From Acidobacteriota bacterium (GTDB taxonomy: Bacteria > Acidobacteriota > UBA6911 > RPQK01 > JAJDTT01): 33,339 nt of DNA. This document shows positions 7,603-15,815 of the stretch, piece by piece (positions within the stretch are counted from its first letter, which is position 1; the number at the start of each line of letters is the position of its first letter). Under the pieces are notes generated by a model. That model searched no databases, had not been told where the DNA came from, and saw only the letters and a list, made by a program, of their open reading frames with translations. Where the stretch lies: NCBI GenBank assembly GCA_028874215.1, contig JAPPLF010000082.1, positions 1 through 33,339 on the forward strand, read 5' to 3'. The translations under genes were made by a program, and so were the position numbers.

Positions 7603-10600
7603 TCATTGCCGGAACGGCACCAAGGGCAAGGTCGTGAAGATGCGGTTTTCGGTGTCCATTTCTACGGCAATTCCACCAAACCTCCAGTAGTTGGGTACGG
7701 TACAGCGCACCGACCCCTCAAAATCGGAGGTAACGCTCTCAGGGAACAACTCGTCGACTAACCGGGTGGTCTGTCCGTTGCTCGCCAAAGGAACTTTTTT
7801 CTCTTCCAGCACTATGCCGTCTTGCATCAGCTGGCATGTGACTTGTGTCTTTTTCTCCTTCAGGTTGCGGATTGCCGTTCCGGTACGGATTCCTCCCGCT
7901 TGGTGCCGAGCTGGAAAGATGGCAGCTTGGACAGCCTGACTGGCACCGACCCCAGTGACTCCGATCTCGGGATTGTCGAATCGTAGAAATCCACCGATGG
8001 GACCATCGGCAATGACTCTCACCGACCCGGTGACCAGATCCCCGCGCCCGTGGGTGGAGATCGTAAGTTCTCCCAGCGGGACCAGGTCTGCGCGAATGGT
8101 CAGGGCTCCGTCAACGCGGACTTGAAGATCTTCTCCGACATCCACCACCGATTCCGGGTCAGTGAGGCGGCCTGCGCCATCGTAGAAATAGATAGTTGGA
8201 CGAATCGGCCCTGCGGCCACGTTCATTAACACCAAGTCGGAAGTGATGGAGGAACCATTGGCGAAATGGGGGAAGTGCAGTTGGGTGTAGTCCTGTGTTC
8301 GCCTCGACGGAATAGGGACCACCGGCAGGGTAGTGAATACCCGGTTTTGGAAGTCCATCTCCAGGGCCACGCCCGTGAACAACTCATCTCGAGGAGTAGT
8401 ACAGCGCACCGACCCCACAAAGCTCGATGTCTCGGTTGCAGAGAACATCTCATCAATGAACCAGGCTGATTGACCGTTGGCGGCCAGCAGAACCGCCGTT
8501 TCTTCCAGCATCTCTCCGTCTTGCATCAGTTGGCAGTTCACAATTGTGGGATGCCGTTCCAGGCTATGGATCGCTGCTCCGGTATTGACACCTGATGGTT
8601 GGCGGCGCACGGGGAAGACGATGTCTTGTAAGGCCGGGCTGGACCCGACTCCGGCGACGCCGATATCCGGTCCGTCAAAGCGCAACACCCCGCCCATGGG
8701 ACCGGCGGCTACAACCCTTACCGATCCCGTGACCAACTCCCCTCTCCCATGGGTGGAGATTGTAATCTCTCCCTGGGAAGGGATGGCTGTCCACACGCTC
8801 AAGCCTCCGTCGGACCGGATATAGAGATTGTTCCGGACGTCCACCACCGATGACGGGACAATGAGGTGTCCCGCCTTGTCGTAAAAAAAGATTGCGGGAA
8901 GAAGCGGAAGTGAGCCCACGTTCACCAGCACGAGTTCGGATCGGATCGACGTTCCGTTCCCAAAATGTGCAAAGGTCAGTTCAAAATCCGTGTCAACTCC
9001 AGGTTCCAAAACGACCAGCGGCAAATCGGGGGACATGACGGGTTCAAGGCCTGGAAGATAGGGGTAGGAATAGGATTGGTGGTTCCGGCGATAGCTGTCG
9101 ATATCCACTGAAACGGCAGAGGATGTTCTTGGGTGGCGGGAAACCGAGACCACAGAGCTTTCCATGCTGCCAGGAGGAATGGTGATGCTGTTGGAACCAC
9201 CGTTGATCACACCGTTGACGACAGAAACGGTCAAGACGGTATTCCGGGGGGCTCCCGTGTGAGCCTTGGCCTTGAACTGACCTCTTCCTACCCGTTCCAG
9301 TGAAACCCGAATGGCCAATGGATCGGCGCGGGGTTCTGCGCGCACATCTCCTAAATTGGAAAGACCGGAAAAAATTCCCGCTGGCAAATGCGTCAACTGA
9401 TTGCGACCCAAAAAGAGCGTTCTAAGCGCGAATAGACCTGAGAAGAGCTCCGCAGGCAAATCAGCCAACTGGTTATCGAATAGGTCGAGCAGGTTCAGCG
9501 CAGAGAGGCCGGCGAAGGTCCCAGCGCGCAGTTCGACGAGTTGATTGTGACGTAACGAGAGCCTTTCAAGCGAGAAGAGGCCGGCAAAGACGGCAATCGG
9601 TAGACGAGTCAATTGATTGGTCGACAAGGAGAGCGTCTTGAGTGTGGCAAGACCCGAAAAGACCCCAACGGGTAAACGTGTCAGTTGATTGAAACTCAGC
9701 TTGAGTTCTTCAAGTGAGGAGAGACCGGAGAAGGCCCCATCCGGAAGATGGTCCAGCCGATTACCTTGCACGGAAAGCGATGTGAGTGATGAGAGTCCAG
9801 TGAAAGCCCCCCTTGACAAGGTGCTCAACAGATTGTGGTTCAGCTTGAGCCGTTCCAGTAGTGAAAGACTAGAGAAGACGTTGACTGGGAGACTGGTCAG
9901 ATCGTTTTTATTCAGATCGAGCTCCTTCAACGAGGCAAGGTCGAGAAAGATCCCCTGCGGCAATTCGTCCAAATGATTGTTAGTCAGGATAAGACGTTCC
10001 AGTGAGGAGAGACCGGTGAAAACCCCCTCCGGTAGGCTGGCAGGTTGGTTGTTGGCCAAGTGGAGTTCTTCCAGCGAGGAGAGCCCAGCAAAAATCTTCT
10101 CCGGCAGGATGCTCAACTGATTCTGGAATAGATAGAGCCCTTTCAACGAGGAGAGGCCGGAAAAAACCCCTTCCGGCAAGATCCTTAACTGGCTCTGGAA
10201 CAGATTGAGATATCTCAGTGAAGAGAGCCCGGCGAAGACCCCAACCGGTAGCGTGCTCAATTGAGTGCGCTCTAGGTGGAGCTCTTTCAGCGAGGAGAGC
10301 CCGGCGAAGACTCCAACCGGCAAACTGGCTAAAGGCGTACGATCCAAGTAAAGAACTTCCAGCGAGGAGAGCCCGGAAAAATCGCCGGCTCTCAACTCTT
10401 CTACCTGTGGAGGGGCCGCCCGCACGGGGAAGGGGCCGCCAGCCCAATCGCCCAAAATATAATTCCAGCCGCCGTGAAAAAACTCGCCTTCGATCGCAGC
10501 CAGATGGGCCTCGGTCACATCGGCGCAATCACTGACTTCCGGCACGAGCTTCACGATCTCGTCGCGAACCTCCGGGGTTCGGTCGCAGACGGCGACGATC

Positions 10601-10716
10601 TGCGCTCCGGCTTGCTCTGGGGTGGCTAGCAGGGCCAAGCTCAAGGTGAGGGTCAGCAGCGAGCCTGTGAATCGCTGCCGGCAGTGATGCGTGATCTTGG
10701 GAAAGTCGACTGACAT
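7603..10716 (-). CDS. secreted leucine-rich-repeat protein with duplicated C-terminal domain
   Basis: The start at 10716 (1037 residues) is chosen because GAGGAA lies about 9 bases upstream and it begins a good signal peptide (hydrophobic core LTLSLALLAT, cleavage after AGA/AQ). A longer frame to 10860 adds 48 residues without signal character. After about 75 residues of unknown sequence come 14 complete 24-residue leucine-rich repeats and a final partial one (residues 113-457), with consensus F-x-GLSSL-x-x-L-x-L-x-x-NQL-x-x-LP-x-G-V, as in surface-exposed bacterial LRRs. A short beta-rich linker follows, then two copies of a roughly 223-residue domain (580-802 and 813-1035) that share LVLxNV, TISTHGRGxLVTGSVRV, NCQLMQDG-type and GSVRCT motifs. 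The C-terminal domains are not a family I can name. It probably acts in binding outside the cell; ligand unknown. It appears monocistronic. Confidence 0.88.
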   Translation of the reverse strand: MSVDFPKITHHCRQRFTGSLLTLTLSLALLATPEQAGAQIVAVCDRTPEVRDEIVKLVPEVSDCADVTEAHLAAIEGEFFHGGWNYILGDWAGGPFPVRAAPPQVEELRAGDFSGLSSLEVLYLDRTPLASLPVGVFAGLSSLKELHLERTQLSTLPVGVFAGLSSLRYLNLFQSQLRILPEGVFSGLSSLKGLYLFQNQLSILPEKIFAGLSSLEELHLANNQPASLPEGVFTGLSSLERLILTNNHLDELPQGIFLDLASLKELDLNKNDLTSLPVNVFSSLSLLERLKLNHNLLSTLSRGAFTGLSSLTSLSVQGNRLDHLPDGAFSGLSSLEELKLSFNQLTRLPVGVFSGLATLKTLSLSTNQLTRLPIAVFAGLFSLERLSLRHNQLVELRAGTFAGLSALNLLDLFDNQLADLPAELFSGLFALRTLFLGRNQLTHLPAGIFSGLSNLGDVRAEPRADPLAIRVSLERVGRGQFKAKAHTGAPRNTVLTVSVVNGVINGGSNSITIPPGSMESSVVSVSRHPRTSSAVSVDIDSYRRNHQSYSYPYLPGLEPVMSPDLPLVVLEPGVDTDFELTFAHFGNGTSIRSELVLVNVGSLPLLPAIFFYDKAGHLIVPSSVVDVRNNLYIRSDGGLSVWTAIPSQGEITISTHGRGELVTGSVRVVAAGPMGGVLRFDGPDIGVAGVGSSPALQDIVFPVRRQPSGVNTGAAIHSLERHPTIVNCQLMQDGEMLEETAVLLAANGQSAWFIDEMFSATETSSFVGSVRCTTPRDELFTGVALEMDFQNRVFTTLPVVPIPSRRTQDYTQLHFPHFANGSSITSDLVLMNVAAGPIRPTIYFYDGAGRLTDPESVVDVGEDLQVRVDGALTIRADLVPLGELTISTHGRGDLVTGSVRVIADGPIGGFLRFDNPEIGVTGVGASQAVQAAIFPARHQAGGIRTGTAIRNLKEKKTQVTCQLMQDGIVLEEKKVPLASNGQTTRLVDELFPESVTSDFEGSVRCTVPNYWRFGGIAVEMDTENRIFTTLPLVPFRQ
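7612..8979 (-). repeat. tandem coding duplication of the LRR protein's C-terminal domain
   Basis: Two units, 8311-8979 and 7612-8280, encode homologous domains offset by exactly 233 codons. They share many identical stretches (STHGRG, LVTGSVRV, LMQDG, GSVRCT, FTTLP) but differ at about half the residues, so this is an old internal duplication, not a recent one. Confidence 0.85.
9346..10380 (-). repeat. 72-bp-period tandem array encoding leucine-rich repeats
   Basis: Fourteen full units and one partial unit of exactly 24 codons each occur with no insertions or deletions between them. The best conserved part encodes F-(S/A/T)-GLSSL. The strict 72-base period suggests expansion by unequal exchange. 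Confidence 0.9.
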
Positions 10717-10756
10717 CTGAATGGTTCCTCGAGTTTGACGGTAGCGCCGGCAACAG

Positions 10757-11147
10757 TAATCAGGGATGCAGAGGGGCTCCTGCTGGCCGAATTCTCGACC
10801 GGACCATCGTCGAATCGTCGGTCCCGTTCCCACTGGAACCTCCTCACGGAGTTCAGGCAACGGTCGATCGATGGGCGGACTGGTCCGAAGTCGTCTTTCT
10901 CGCTGTCAGTGTCGACACGAACGACGACAAAGTCCGCAGTTTCATGAAGGAGAGCGAATATGAATTTCCGGTCGTCTGAAACCGGCTGGTCAGCGCTGAT
11001 TTCGGCGTGTCCGGATACCCGACGATCATAATTATCGGGAAGGAGGGCCGGGTTCAATACCGCCATGTGGGTTTCGAACCGGACCTGGACCTGACGCAGA
11101 AGCTGAGTGACAAGACCGGTTTTCTGTTGCAGGAGATAGTGTCTTGA
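10757..11147 (+). pseudogene. remnant of a thioredoxin-fold (TlpA/redoxin-like) protein gene
   Basis: Two overlapping plus-strand frames read as pieces of a TlpA-type redoxin. The first (about 10757-10860) gives LLLAEFSTG and HWNLLTEFRQR, placed like the strand and helix around the CxxC site, but the cysteines are missing. A frame change near 10860 leads into a frame reading WSEVVFLAVSVDTNDDKV and YEFPVV, then an in-frame TGA at 10977-10979. It continues with FGVSGYPTIIIIGKEG and YRHVGFEPDL to a stop at 11145-11147. The cis-Pro motif GYPT and the following strand are diagnostic of the fold. With no active-site cysteines, a shift and a stop it cannot be functional. The rest of the gap to 11393 shows nothing recognisable. 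Confidence 0.62.
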
Positions 11148-11393
11148 AGTGGGGGTCGCGTTCGAGAGTTGGTGCAGTACGAACGACGGAGGAAAACGTC
11201 GAATCGTCGGCACTCGGGCTCGGAAGGCCCCGGCCGTCGCACTAGCGTCCGGCCTGATTCACGTTACGGACGAAGACCGGGGTCAGGGCATTGCGTGAAT
11301 GTCGGCCACGCGGCCCGCTTCGGAGGCGCCGGAGCTTCAGCGCGGACTGCTATGCTTTCCGGAACGGGCACAACTCGGGGAATTGGGAATCCG

Positions 11394-11936
11394 ATGGGGA
11401 CGGAAGCGGTGGATCGTTGGATGGAGGTCGCCTTGGAGGAGGCCCGGCAGGCCGCCCGTGAAGGAGAGGTGCCGGTAGGAGCCGTGCTGGTGCGCCATGG
11501 GGAGCTTCTTGCGCGGGACCACAACCGGAGCATCCAGAAATCCGACCCCACGGCCCATGCGGAGATCCTGGTCTTGCGAAGAGCGGGCGAGCTTCTGTCC
11601 AACTATCGATTGACCGGCTCGGACCTCTACGTGACGCTGGAGCCCTGCGCCATGTGCGCCGGCGCCCTGGTCTGGGCCCGGGTGGAGCGGCTGTTTTACG
11701 GCGCCCCGGACCTGAAGGCGGGAGCCGTATCCTCCCGAGTCGGCCTGTTGAAGCCGGGTCTGTTCAATCACGCCCCTGAGGTGGTGCCGGGCGTCCGGGA
11801 AGCGGAAGCGCGCCGGTTGCTGCAGGACTTCTTTTCCCGCCTCAGGACGAATCGCCGCGCCGGGGAGGGAGTCTCCCCCAGGAGAGCCGGAAGCCCCTTT
11901 ACGGGACGGAAATCGGAGGATATTCGTGCGGGTTGA
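11394..11936 (+). CDS. tadA: tRNA-specific adenosine deaminase TadA
   Basis: Zinc enzyme that converts the wobble adenosine of tRNA-Arg(ACG) to inosine so that CGU, CGC and CGA can be read. From the ATG at 11394 it has 180 residues. The active site is complete: the HAE motif (His 55, catalytic Glu 57) in a TAHAE context and PCAMC (Cys 85 and 88) as the remaining zinc ligands. The core ends near residue 155 (DFFSRLR), and a polar Arg/Gly-rich tail of about 25 residues follows, which is longer than usual. That tail overlaps the start of the next gene by 11 bases. A further in-frame ATG at 11352 is possible, but the chosen start gives the normal family N-terminus. No strong ribosome site was seen. 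Confidence 0.93.
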   Translation: MGTEAVDRWMEVALEEARQAAREGEVPVGAVLVRHGELLARDHNRSIQKSDPTAHAEILVLRRAGELLSNYRLTGSDLYVTLEPCAMCAGALVWARVERLFYGAPDLKAGAVSSRVGLLKPGLFNHAPEVVPGVREAEARRLLQDFFSRLRTNRRAGEGVSPRRAGSPFTGRKSEDIRAG

Positions 11937-13200
11937 GCTGGCGTACGGCAAGAACGGTCTTGAGGTGGAGCTTCCCGCGGAGGGGACGACGGTTCTGGAG
12001 CCCTCGTATCTCCCTGGAGTCCCGTGCGAAGAGGAGGCGCTCCGGCAAGCCTTCCGAAGTCCCATGGGCACACTCCCCCTGAGAGAGTTGGCGCAATCCG
12101 GCCAGACCGTCGCCATCTCGGTATGCGACATCACGCGCCCCATGCCCAGTTCCCGGGTTCTTCCCGTGCTGCTGGCCGAGTTGGAGCACGTGCCCAGGGA
12201 TCAGGTCACCATCCTGGTGGCCACCGGCACCCACCGTTCCAACACCGTCGAGGAATTGGAGGGCATGTTGGGAGCGGAAGTGGTCCGCAACTACAGGGTC
12301 GTCAATCACCAGTCCTTCCGTCCCGAAACGCTCAGCTACCGGGGCGCCCTTCCCTCCGGGATTCCGGTTTGGCTCAACTCGATCTGGCTCGAGTCCGACG
12401 TGCGGATCACCACCGGCTTCGTAGAGCCCCATTTCTTCGCCGGGTTCAGCGGCGGACCGAAACTGGTGGCTCCGGGCCTGGCCGGGTTCGACACCATCAT
12501 GGAACTCCACAGCGCTCCCCTGATCGCCCATCCGAGAGCCACCTGGGGGATCACCCGCGGCAATCCCATTCACGACGCCATCCGCGAAGCTGCCGCGCTC
12601 TCCGGCGTGGACTTCAGTCTGGACGTCACCTTGAATCGGGATCATGAGATCAGCAGCGTGCATGCCGGCGAGATCTTCCGGGCCCACGGGTCCGCATGCC
12701 GCTTTGCCAGGCAAACGGCCATGCAGCCGGTGGCCCGGCCCTTCGACGTGGTCGTCACCACCAACAGCGGTTATCCCCTGGACCTGAATCTCTATCAGTC
12801 GGTGAAGGGGATGTCGGCGGCGTCGCGAATCGTCCGCCGGGGAGGCGCCATCGTCTGTGCCGCGGAGTGCTCCGACGGGATCCCGGAACATGGCGAGTAC
12901 CGCAAGCTTCTGGCCTCGACCACGGATCCCGCCAGTTTTCTGGATCGGATCCGCTGCGAAGACGTCACCACGCACGACCAGTGGCAGGTCCAGATCCAGA
13001 GCCAGATCCAGCTCAAGGCCCGCGTCCTGCTGAAATCGGACGGGTTGACCCCCCACCAGGTTCGGAGCGCGCACCTGGAACCGGTTCGGGATCTGGAGGC
13101 CACCGTGCTGGAGTTGCTGGACGAAGCCGGTCCGGATGCCCGCCTCGGAGTCCTGCCCCAGGGCCCGCAGACCATTCCCTACCTGAGCCCGCCAGGCTGA
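11926..13200 (+). CDS. LarA-family nickel-pincer racemase/epimerase (DUF2088)
   Basis: Homologue of lactate racemase LarA, which interconverts D- and L-lactate with a nickel-pincer nucleotide; related proteins act on other 2-hydroxy acids. The 424-residue protein keeps the key positions of the L. plantarum enzyme: D-x-x-R in DITRP (Asp 68, Arg 71), His 103 in GTHR, His 169, the cofactor-linked Lys 179 ten residues later (PHFFAGFSGGPK), His 195 sixteen after that, Lys 294 (SVKG) and Trp 353. The GTG start has GGAGG seven bases upstream and overlaps the end of tadA, so the two are translationally linked. The genes for making the cofactor (larB, larC, larE) are not in the window. The exact substrate is not known; lactate is only the founding example. 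Confidence 0.88.
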   Translation: MRVELAYGKNGLEVELPAEGTTVLEPSYLPGVPCEEEALRQAFRSPMGTLPLRELAQSGQTVAISVCDITRPMPSSRVLPVLLAELEHVPRDQVTILVATGTHRSNTVEELEGMLGAEVVRNYRVVNHQSFRPETLSYRGALPSGIPVWLNSIWLESDVRITTGFVEPHFFAGFSGGPKLVAPGLAGFDTIMELHSAPLIAHPRATWGITRGNPIHDAIREAAALSGVDFSLDVTLNRDHEISSVHAGEIFRAHGSACRFARQTAMQPVARPFDVVVTTNSGYPLDLNLYQSVKGMSAASRIVRRGGAIVCAAECSDGIPEHGEYRKLLASTTDPASFLDRIRCEDVTTHDQWQVQIQSQIQLKARVLLKSDGLTPHQVRSAHLEPVRDLEATVLELLDEAGPDARLGVLPQGPQTIPYLSPPG

Positions 13201-13227
13201 TTCGGGTGGAATCGGCCGGATGCCCGA

Positions 13228-14799
13228 TCAGCGGACGAACTGGAGGGCAAAGAGCTTCGTGTCCCTCATCACCAGGCGCAGGCGCACCGGCTGCCCGGCC
13301 AGGGAGGAAACGTCGGGGGAGCCTTTCCAGGAGGCCAGGTGGCGGACGCTGTTGCCGTTGACGCGGTGCGATTCGGCCAAGGTGAAGCCGGGGATCGGAG
13401 CGCCGGCGGGATCCAGGATCTCGGTGCGGATGAAACCGCCGCCGCCGGTCTTGGCGTTGTACTGGAGCCTGGAACCGGTGAAGGTGAGGAGCGGCGTCGT
13501 AAGCTCTCCTCCCTCGTAGGCCGCGTCGGCCGAGACGAAACCGTCGAGGCGGAAGATGGCCCGGGCGGTCACGCAGGTCCAGTCGGCAGACTTGTCCATG
13601 GTCATATGCTCGCTGGGTAGACCGTTGTAGTAGAAGAAGAGCTGATCGCCGCTCTCGACCAGTCCGGCCCCATAGATCTGATGCTCCCAGGCCGACCCTG
13701 GCGAACCCAGGGAGATCAGGGGCTGCCGGAAGGGCCGCTGCCAAACGATACCGTCCCTCGAAAAGGTGAATTGGATCTCCAGAGTGTCAGTGGCTCCCGG
13801 GTCGACGCGATCGAAGTCGTCCGGGCGCCTGGAATACCACATGCTGGGAAACGCCACGTAGGCGTTCTGAGCCGGGTAGTTGTAAGCGTAGATGGTGTAG
13901 ACCTGCATGCCGTCGGGGTCCTGGAGATCCGGCTTGAGCACCACCGGAAGTTCGTCCAGCAGGCCGGTGACCGGAGATCCGGTCTGTCGCCCGAGCCGGC
14001 GGCGGGCCGGCGACATGAGGTCCAGGTCGAAGGCTTCACCGAGCCCGTGTTTGCCGGCGGTGGTCCGGCTGAAGACCCGCACCCGGTTGCGGGGAAGATA
14101 GGCCCGGGGGTAGATGGCCCAGACGCCGGTGTCTTCGTCCCAGAAGACCGAGGTGGGCGCGCCCACGTAAAAGGGCATCACCGGCTCCGGGTCTCGCTGC
14201 CAGTAGACGCCATCGCCCGAGTACAGCAGGTAGACGCTCTGGGGATCGGCGTCCCGGGCCGGGGGCCAGGAAAACGAACTCGTATCGGGGGAGTCGTCCT
14301 GCATGATCCGATCGCGCTCTCCCCGTGCCCGCCCGACACGCGAGTAGAGCTTGTATCGCCGGTCCGGCGTGTCGAAAAGATCGATGAAGGGGCTGCCGAA
14401 GACGTCCAGGCCGATGATGTTCGTATCGAACCTCCCGGCGTACGGGACCAGGCCGAGATTCGGCTTGGTCCAGTGAACGCCGTCGTGGGAGACGGCCAGA
14501 CAGAAATAACGGAGCCGGTAGGAGCGGTCGAAGCTGTTGTAGTACATGCGGTACAGGGCGCCGTCCCGAAGAACATGTGCGTACCCGCCCGCCCGCCCCT
14601 GTTCCCAGGGACGGTCCTTGAGGATGAGATTCTCCCGAGGTTGTTCGGGAAGGTTCAGCACCAGCTCCACGTTCCGGCTCGACTGGATCAGCCGCTGGTC
14701 CAGGAAGAGTTGTTTCTCGGAACCGATGGAAAGGGGAGCGGACTGGCCCGCCAGCGGCAGGGTGAGCAGGAAACCGATCAGGACAGTTGCGAGAATCAT
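13228..14799 (-). CDS. secreted five-bladed beta-propeller protein, glycosidase-like (GH32/43 superfamily fold)
   Basis: From the ATG at 14799 the 523-residue product begins with a signal peptide (MILATVLIGFLLTLPLAG), which is why this start is preferred over the longer frame to 14901. The mature part has repeated blade motifs of the kind AVSHDGVHWTKPNLG, LYSGDGVYWQRDPEPV and FSRDGIVWQRP, typical of proteins annotated as glycosyl hydrolase family 32/43-like in Planctomycetes and Acidobacteria. A C-terminal beta-sandwich follows (about 410-523), with GGGGFIRTEILD and GNSVRHLASW. It is presumably exported to act on a carbohydrate, but catalytic acids are not assignable by eye. It starts 23 bases after the PhyH gene stop, so the two are probably co-transcribed. 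Confidence 0.72.
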   Translation of the reverse strand: MILATVLIGFLLTLPLAGQSAPLSIGSEKQLFLDQRLIQSSRNVELVLNLPEQPRENLILKDRPWEQGRAGGYAHVLRDGALYRMYYNSFDRSYRLRYFCLAVSHDGVHWTKPNLGLVPYAGRFDTNIIGLDVFGSPFIDLFDTPDRRYKLYSRVGRARGERDRIMQDDSPDTSSFSWPPARDADPQSVYLLYSGDGVYWQRDPEPVMPFYVGAPTSVFWDEDTGVWAIYPRAYLPRNRVRVFSRTTAGKHGLGEAFDLDLMSPARRRLGRQTGSPVTGLLDELPVVLKPDLQDPDGMQVYTIYAYNYPAQNAYVAFPSMWYSRRPDDFDRVDPGATDTLEIQFTFSRDGIVWQRPFRQPLISLGSPGSAWEHQIYGAGLVESGDQLFFYYNGLPSEHMTMDKSADWTCVTARAIFRLDGFVSADAAYEGGELTTPLLTFTGSRLQYNAKTGGGGFIRTEILDPAGAPIPGFTLAESHRVNGNSVRHLASWKGSPDVSSLAGQPVRLRLVMRDTKLFALQFVR

Positions 14800-14822
14800 C
14801 CGGCAGAAGCCCGGCAACCGGT

Positions 14823-15569
14823 TCAGGCCATTCCGGCCTCTTGATGCTGTCTTCGAAGGTTGTCCCGGTAACGGCGGGCCGCGTCCTCGTCCATGCGGCA
14901 ACTGACCCCTTTGTAGACCACTGCGAACGCGGGACGGTGCCGGTGATTGGAACGGTTGGGATCCGCACTGTGGATCATCATCCCGTGGTGGGCGGCCAGA
15001 TCGCCGGGTTGCAGCACCACCCGGTGTTCACGGAGACGGTCCCGGGGGCCGTAGTCGGTGATTCCCTGGGAGAAGCCGATGACTTCCGTCGGGTTGTGCG
15101 GGCGGTAGCCTTCCAGGTGGGAGCCCGTGACGTATCGCAGGCAACCGTTTTCTTCGTCCACCGGCTGCAGCGGAAGCCAGAGGGTCACGACGTTGCAGGG
15201 GATCAGGCAGAAGTAGTAGTTGTCCTGGTGAGGGGGCGTCGGGTGCCGGGTGTTGGGTGGCTTATTGAACCATTCCGTATTTCCTCTGACCGGCTCACCC
15301 ACCAGCGTCTCGGCGAGAGAGACCAGCTTCGGATGACCGAGGAAATCCCGGAAGAAGGGGTCTTCCTCCATGTCCTGGAGCTGTTTCAGGGTCTCGGGCT
15401 TTTCGGGGTCCTGGTAAAACGCCTTGCTGGGGGGCAATCCCGGCACGACGTCCCGGATGAAGCGGTCGACGTTGTCGGAAAGTTCCTGGAACTCGTCCTC
15501 TGTCAAGAACTGCCGGATGACGAGATGGCCATCCCGCTTGTAGTCCGCCCTGTATTCCTGGTAACTCAT
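14823..15569 (-). CDS. phytanoyl-CoA dioxygenase (PhyH) family protein
   Basis: Fe(II)/2-oxoglutarate-dependent oxygenase, 248 residues. The iron ligands are visible as H-x-D in PPHQDN (His 114, Asp 116) and a distal His 200 in MIHSADPN. The 2-oxoglutarate-binding Arg is probably Arg 212 in the following HRHRPAF. Length and motif spacing are normal for the PhyH family, which hydroxylates many unrelated small molecules; the substrate is not predictable. AGGAGGGTCC stands directly before the ATG as a strong ribosome site. It is followed closely by the beta-propeller gene, and the MDR dehydrogenase starts about 250 bases away in the opposite direction with a MITE-like repeat between. Confidence 0.88.
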   Translation of the reverse strand: MSYQEYRADYKRDGHLVIRQFLTEDEFQELSDNVDRFIRDVVPGLPPSKAFYQDPEKPETLKQLQDMEEDPFFRDFLGHPKLVSLAETLVGEPVRGNTEWFNKPPNTRHPTPPHQDNYYFCLIPCNVVTLWLPLQPVDEENGCLRYVTGSHLEGYRPHNPTEVIGFSQGITDYGPRDRLREHRVVLQPGDLAAHHGMMIHSADPNRSNHRHRPAFAVVYKGVSCRMDEDAARRYRDNLRRQHQEAGMA

Positions 15570-15580
15570 GGACCCTCCTT

Positions 15581-15742
15581 AACAGCCCGCGGCAAAAGTC
15601 GTCACGGCATTCGACCGTCCCTGCACAGGCGCGGACTACGTTGCGATTCGGGCACATACTCCCGGTATGCGCGCCGTAAGCGCCTTGTCCGGCGGGCGCA
15701 GGAACAGTCTCGGTGCTCGCGGGACTTTCGCCACGGACTGTT
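15581..15742 (-). mobile_element. MITE-like element, copy B, with 20-bp terminal inverted repeats
   Basis: The left end (15581-15600) and the reverse complement of the right end (15723-15742) match at 17 of 20 positions, with shared form AACAG-C-CCG-GGC-AAAGTC. The 110 inner bases 15631-15740 are about 80 percent identical, without gaps, to copy A at 7451-7560. It has no coding capacity and lies exactly in the divergent gap between the PhyH and MDR genes. No transposase is present in the window. A target duplication is not clear. Confidence 0.65.
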
Positions 15743-15815
15743 GAAACCGCACCCGTCGTATGGCAAAAGGCAAATTTCATTATAGTGTGCTGCGTTGGGA
15801 AAGGCGCAAGCTCGA

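Noticed and set aside
9346-10380. Regular 72-bp repeats taken as a CRISPR or minisatellite
   Set aside because: They are in frame, encode textbook leucine-rich repeats and lie inside an open signal-peptide-bearing gene.
10977-10979. TGA in the redoxin-like remnant as a selenocysteine codon
   Set aside because: The position corresponds to a non-catalytic site after FPVV, the true CxxC region has no cysteines, and a frame change is also present, so decay is the simpler reading.
11899-13074. 391-codon open frame opposite the LarA-family gene
   Set aside because: The plus-strand product keeps all LarA ligand residues; the antisense product has no recognisable feature.
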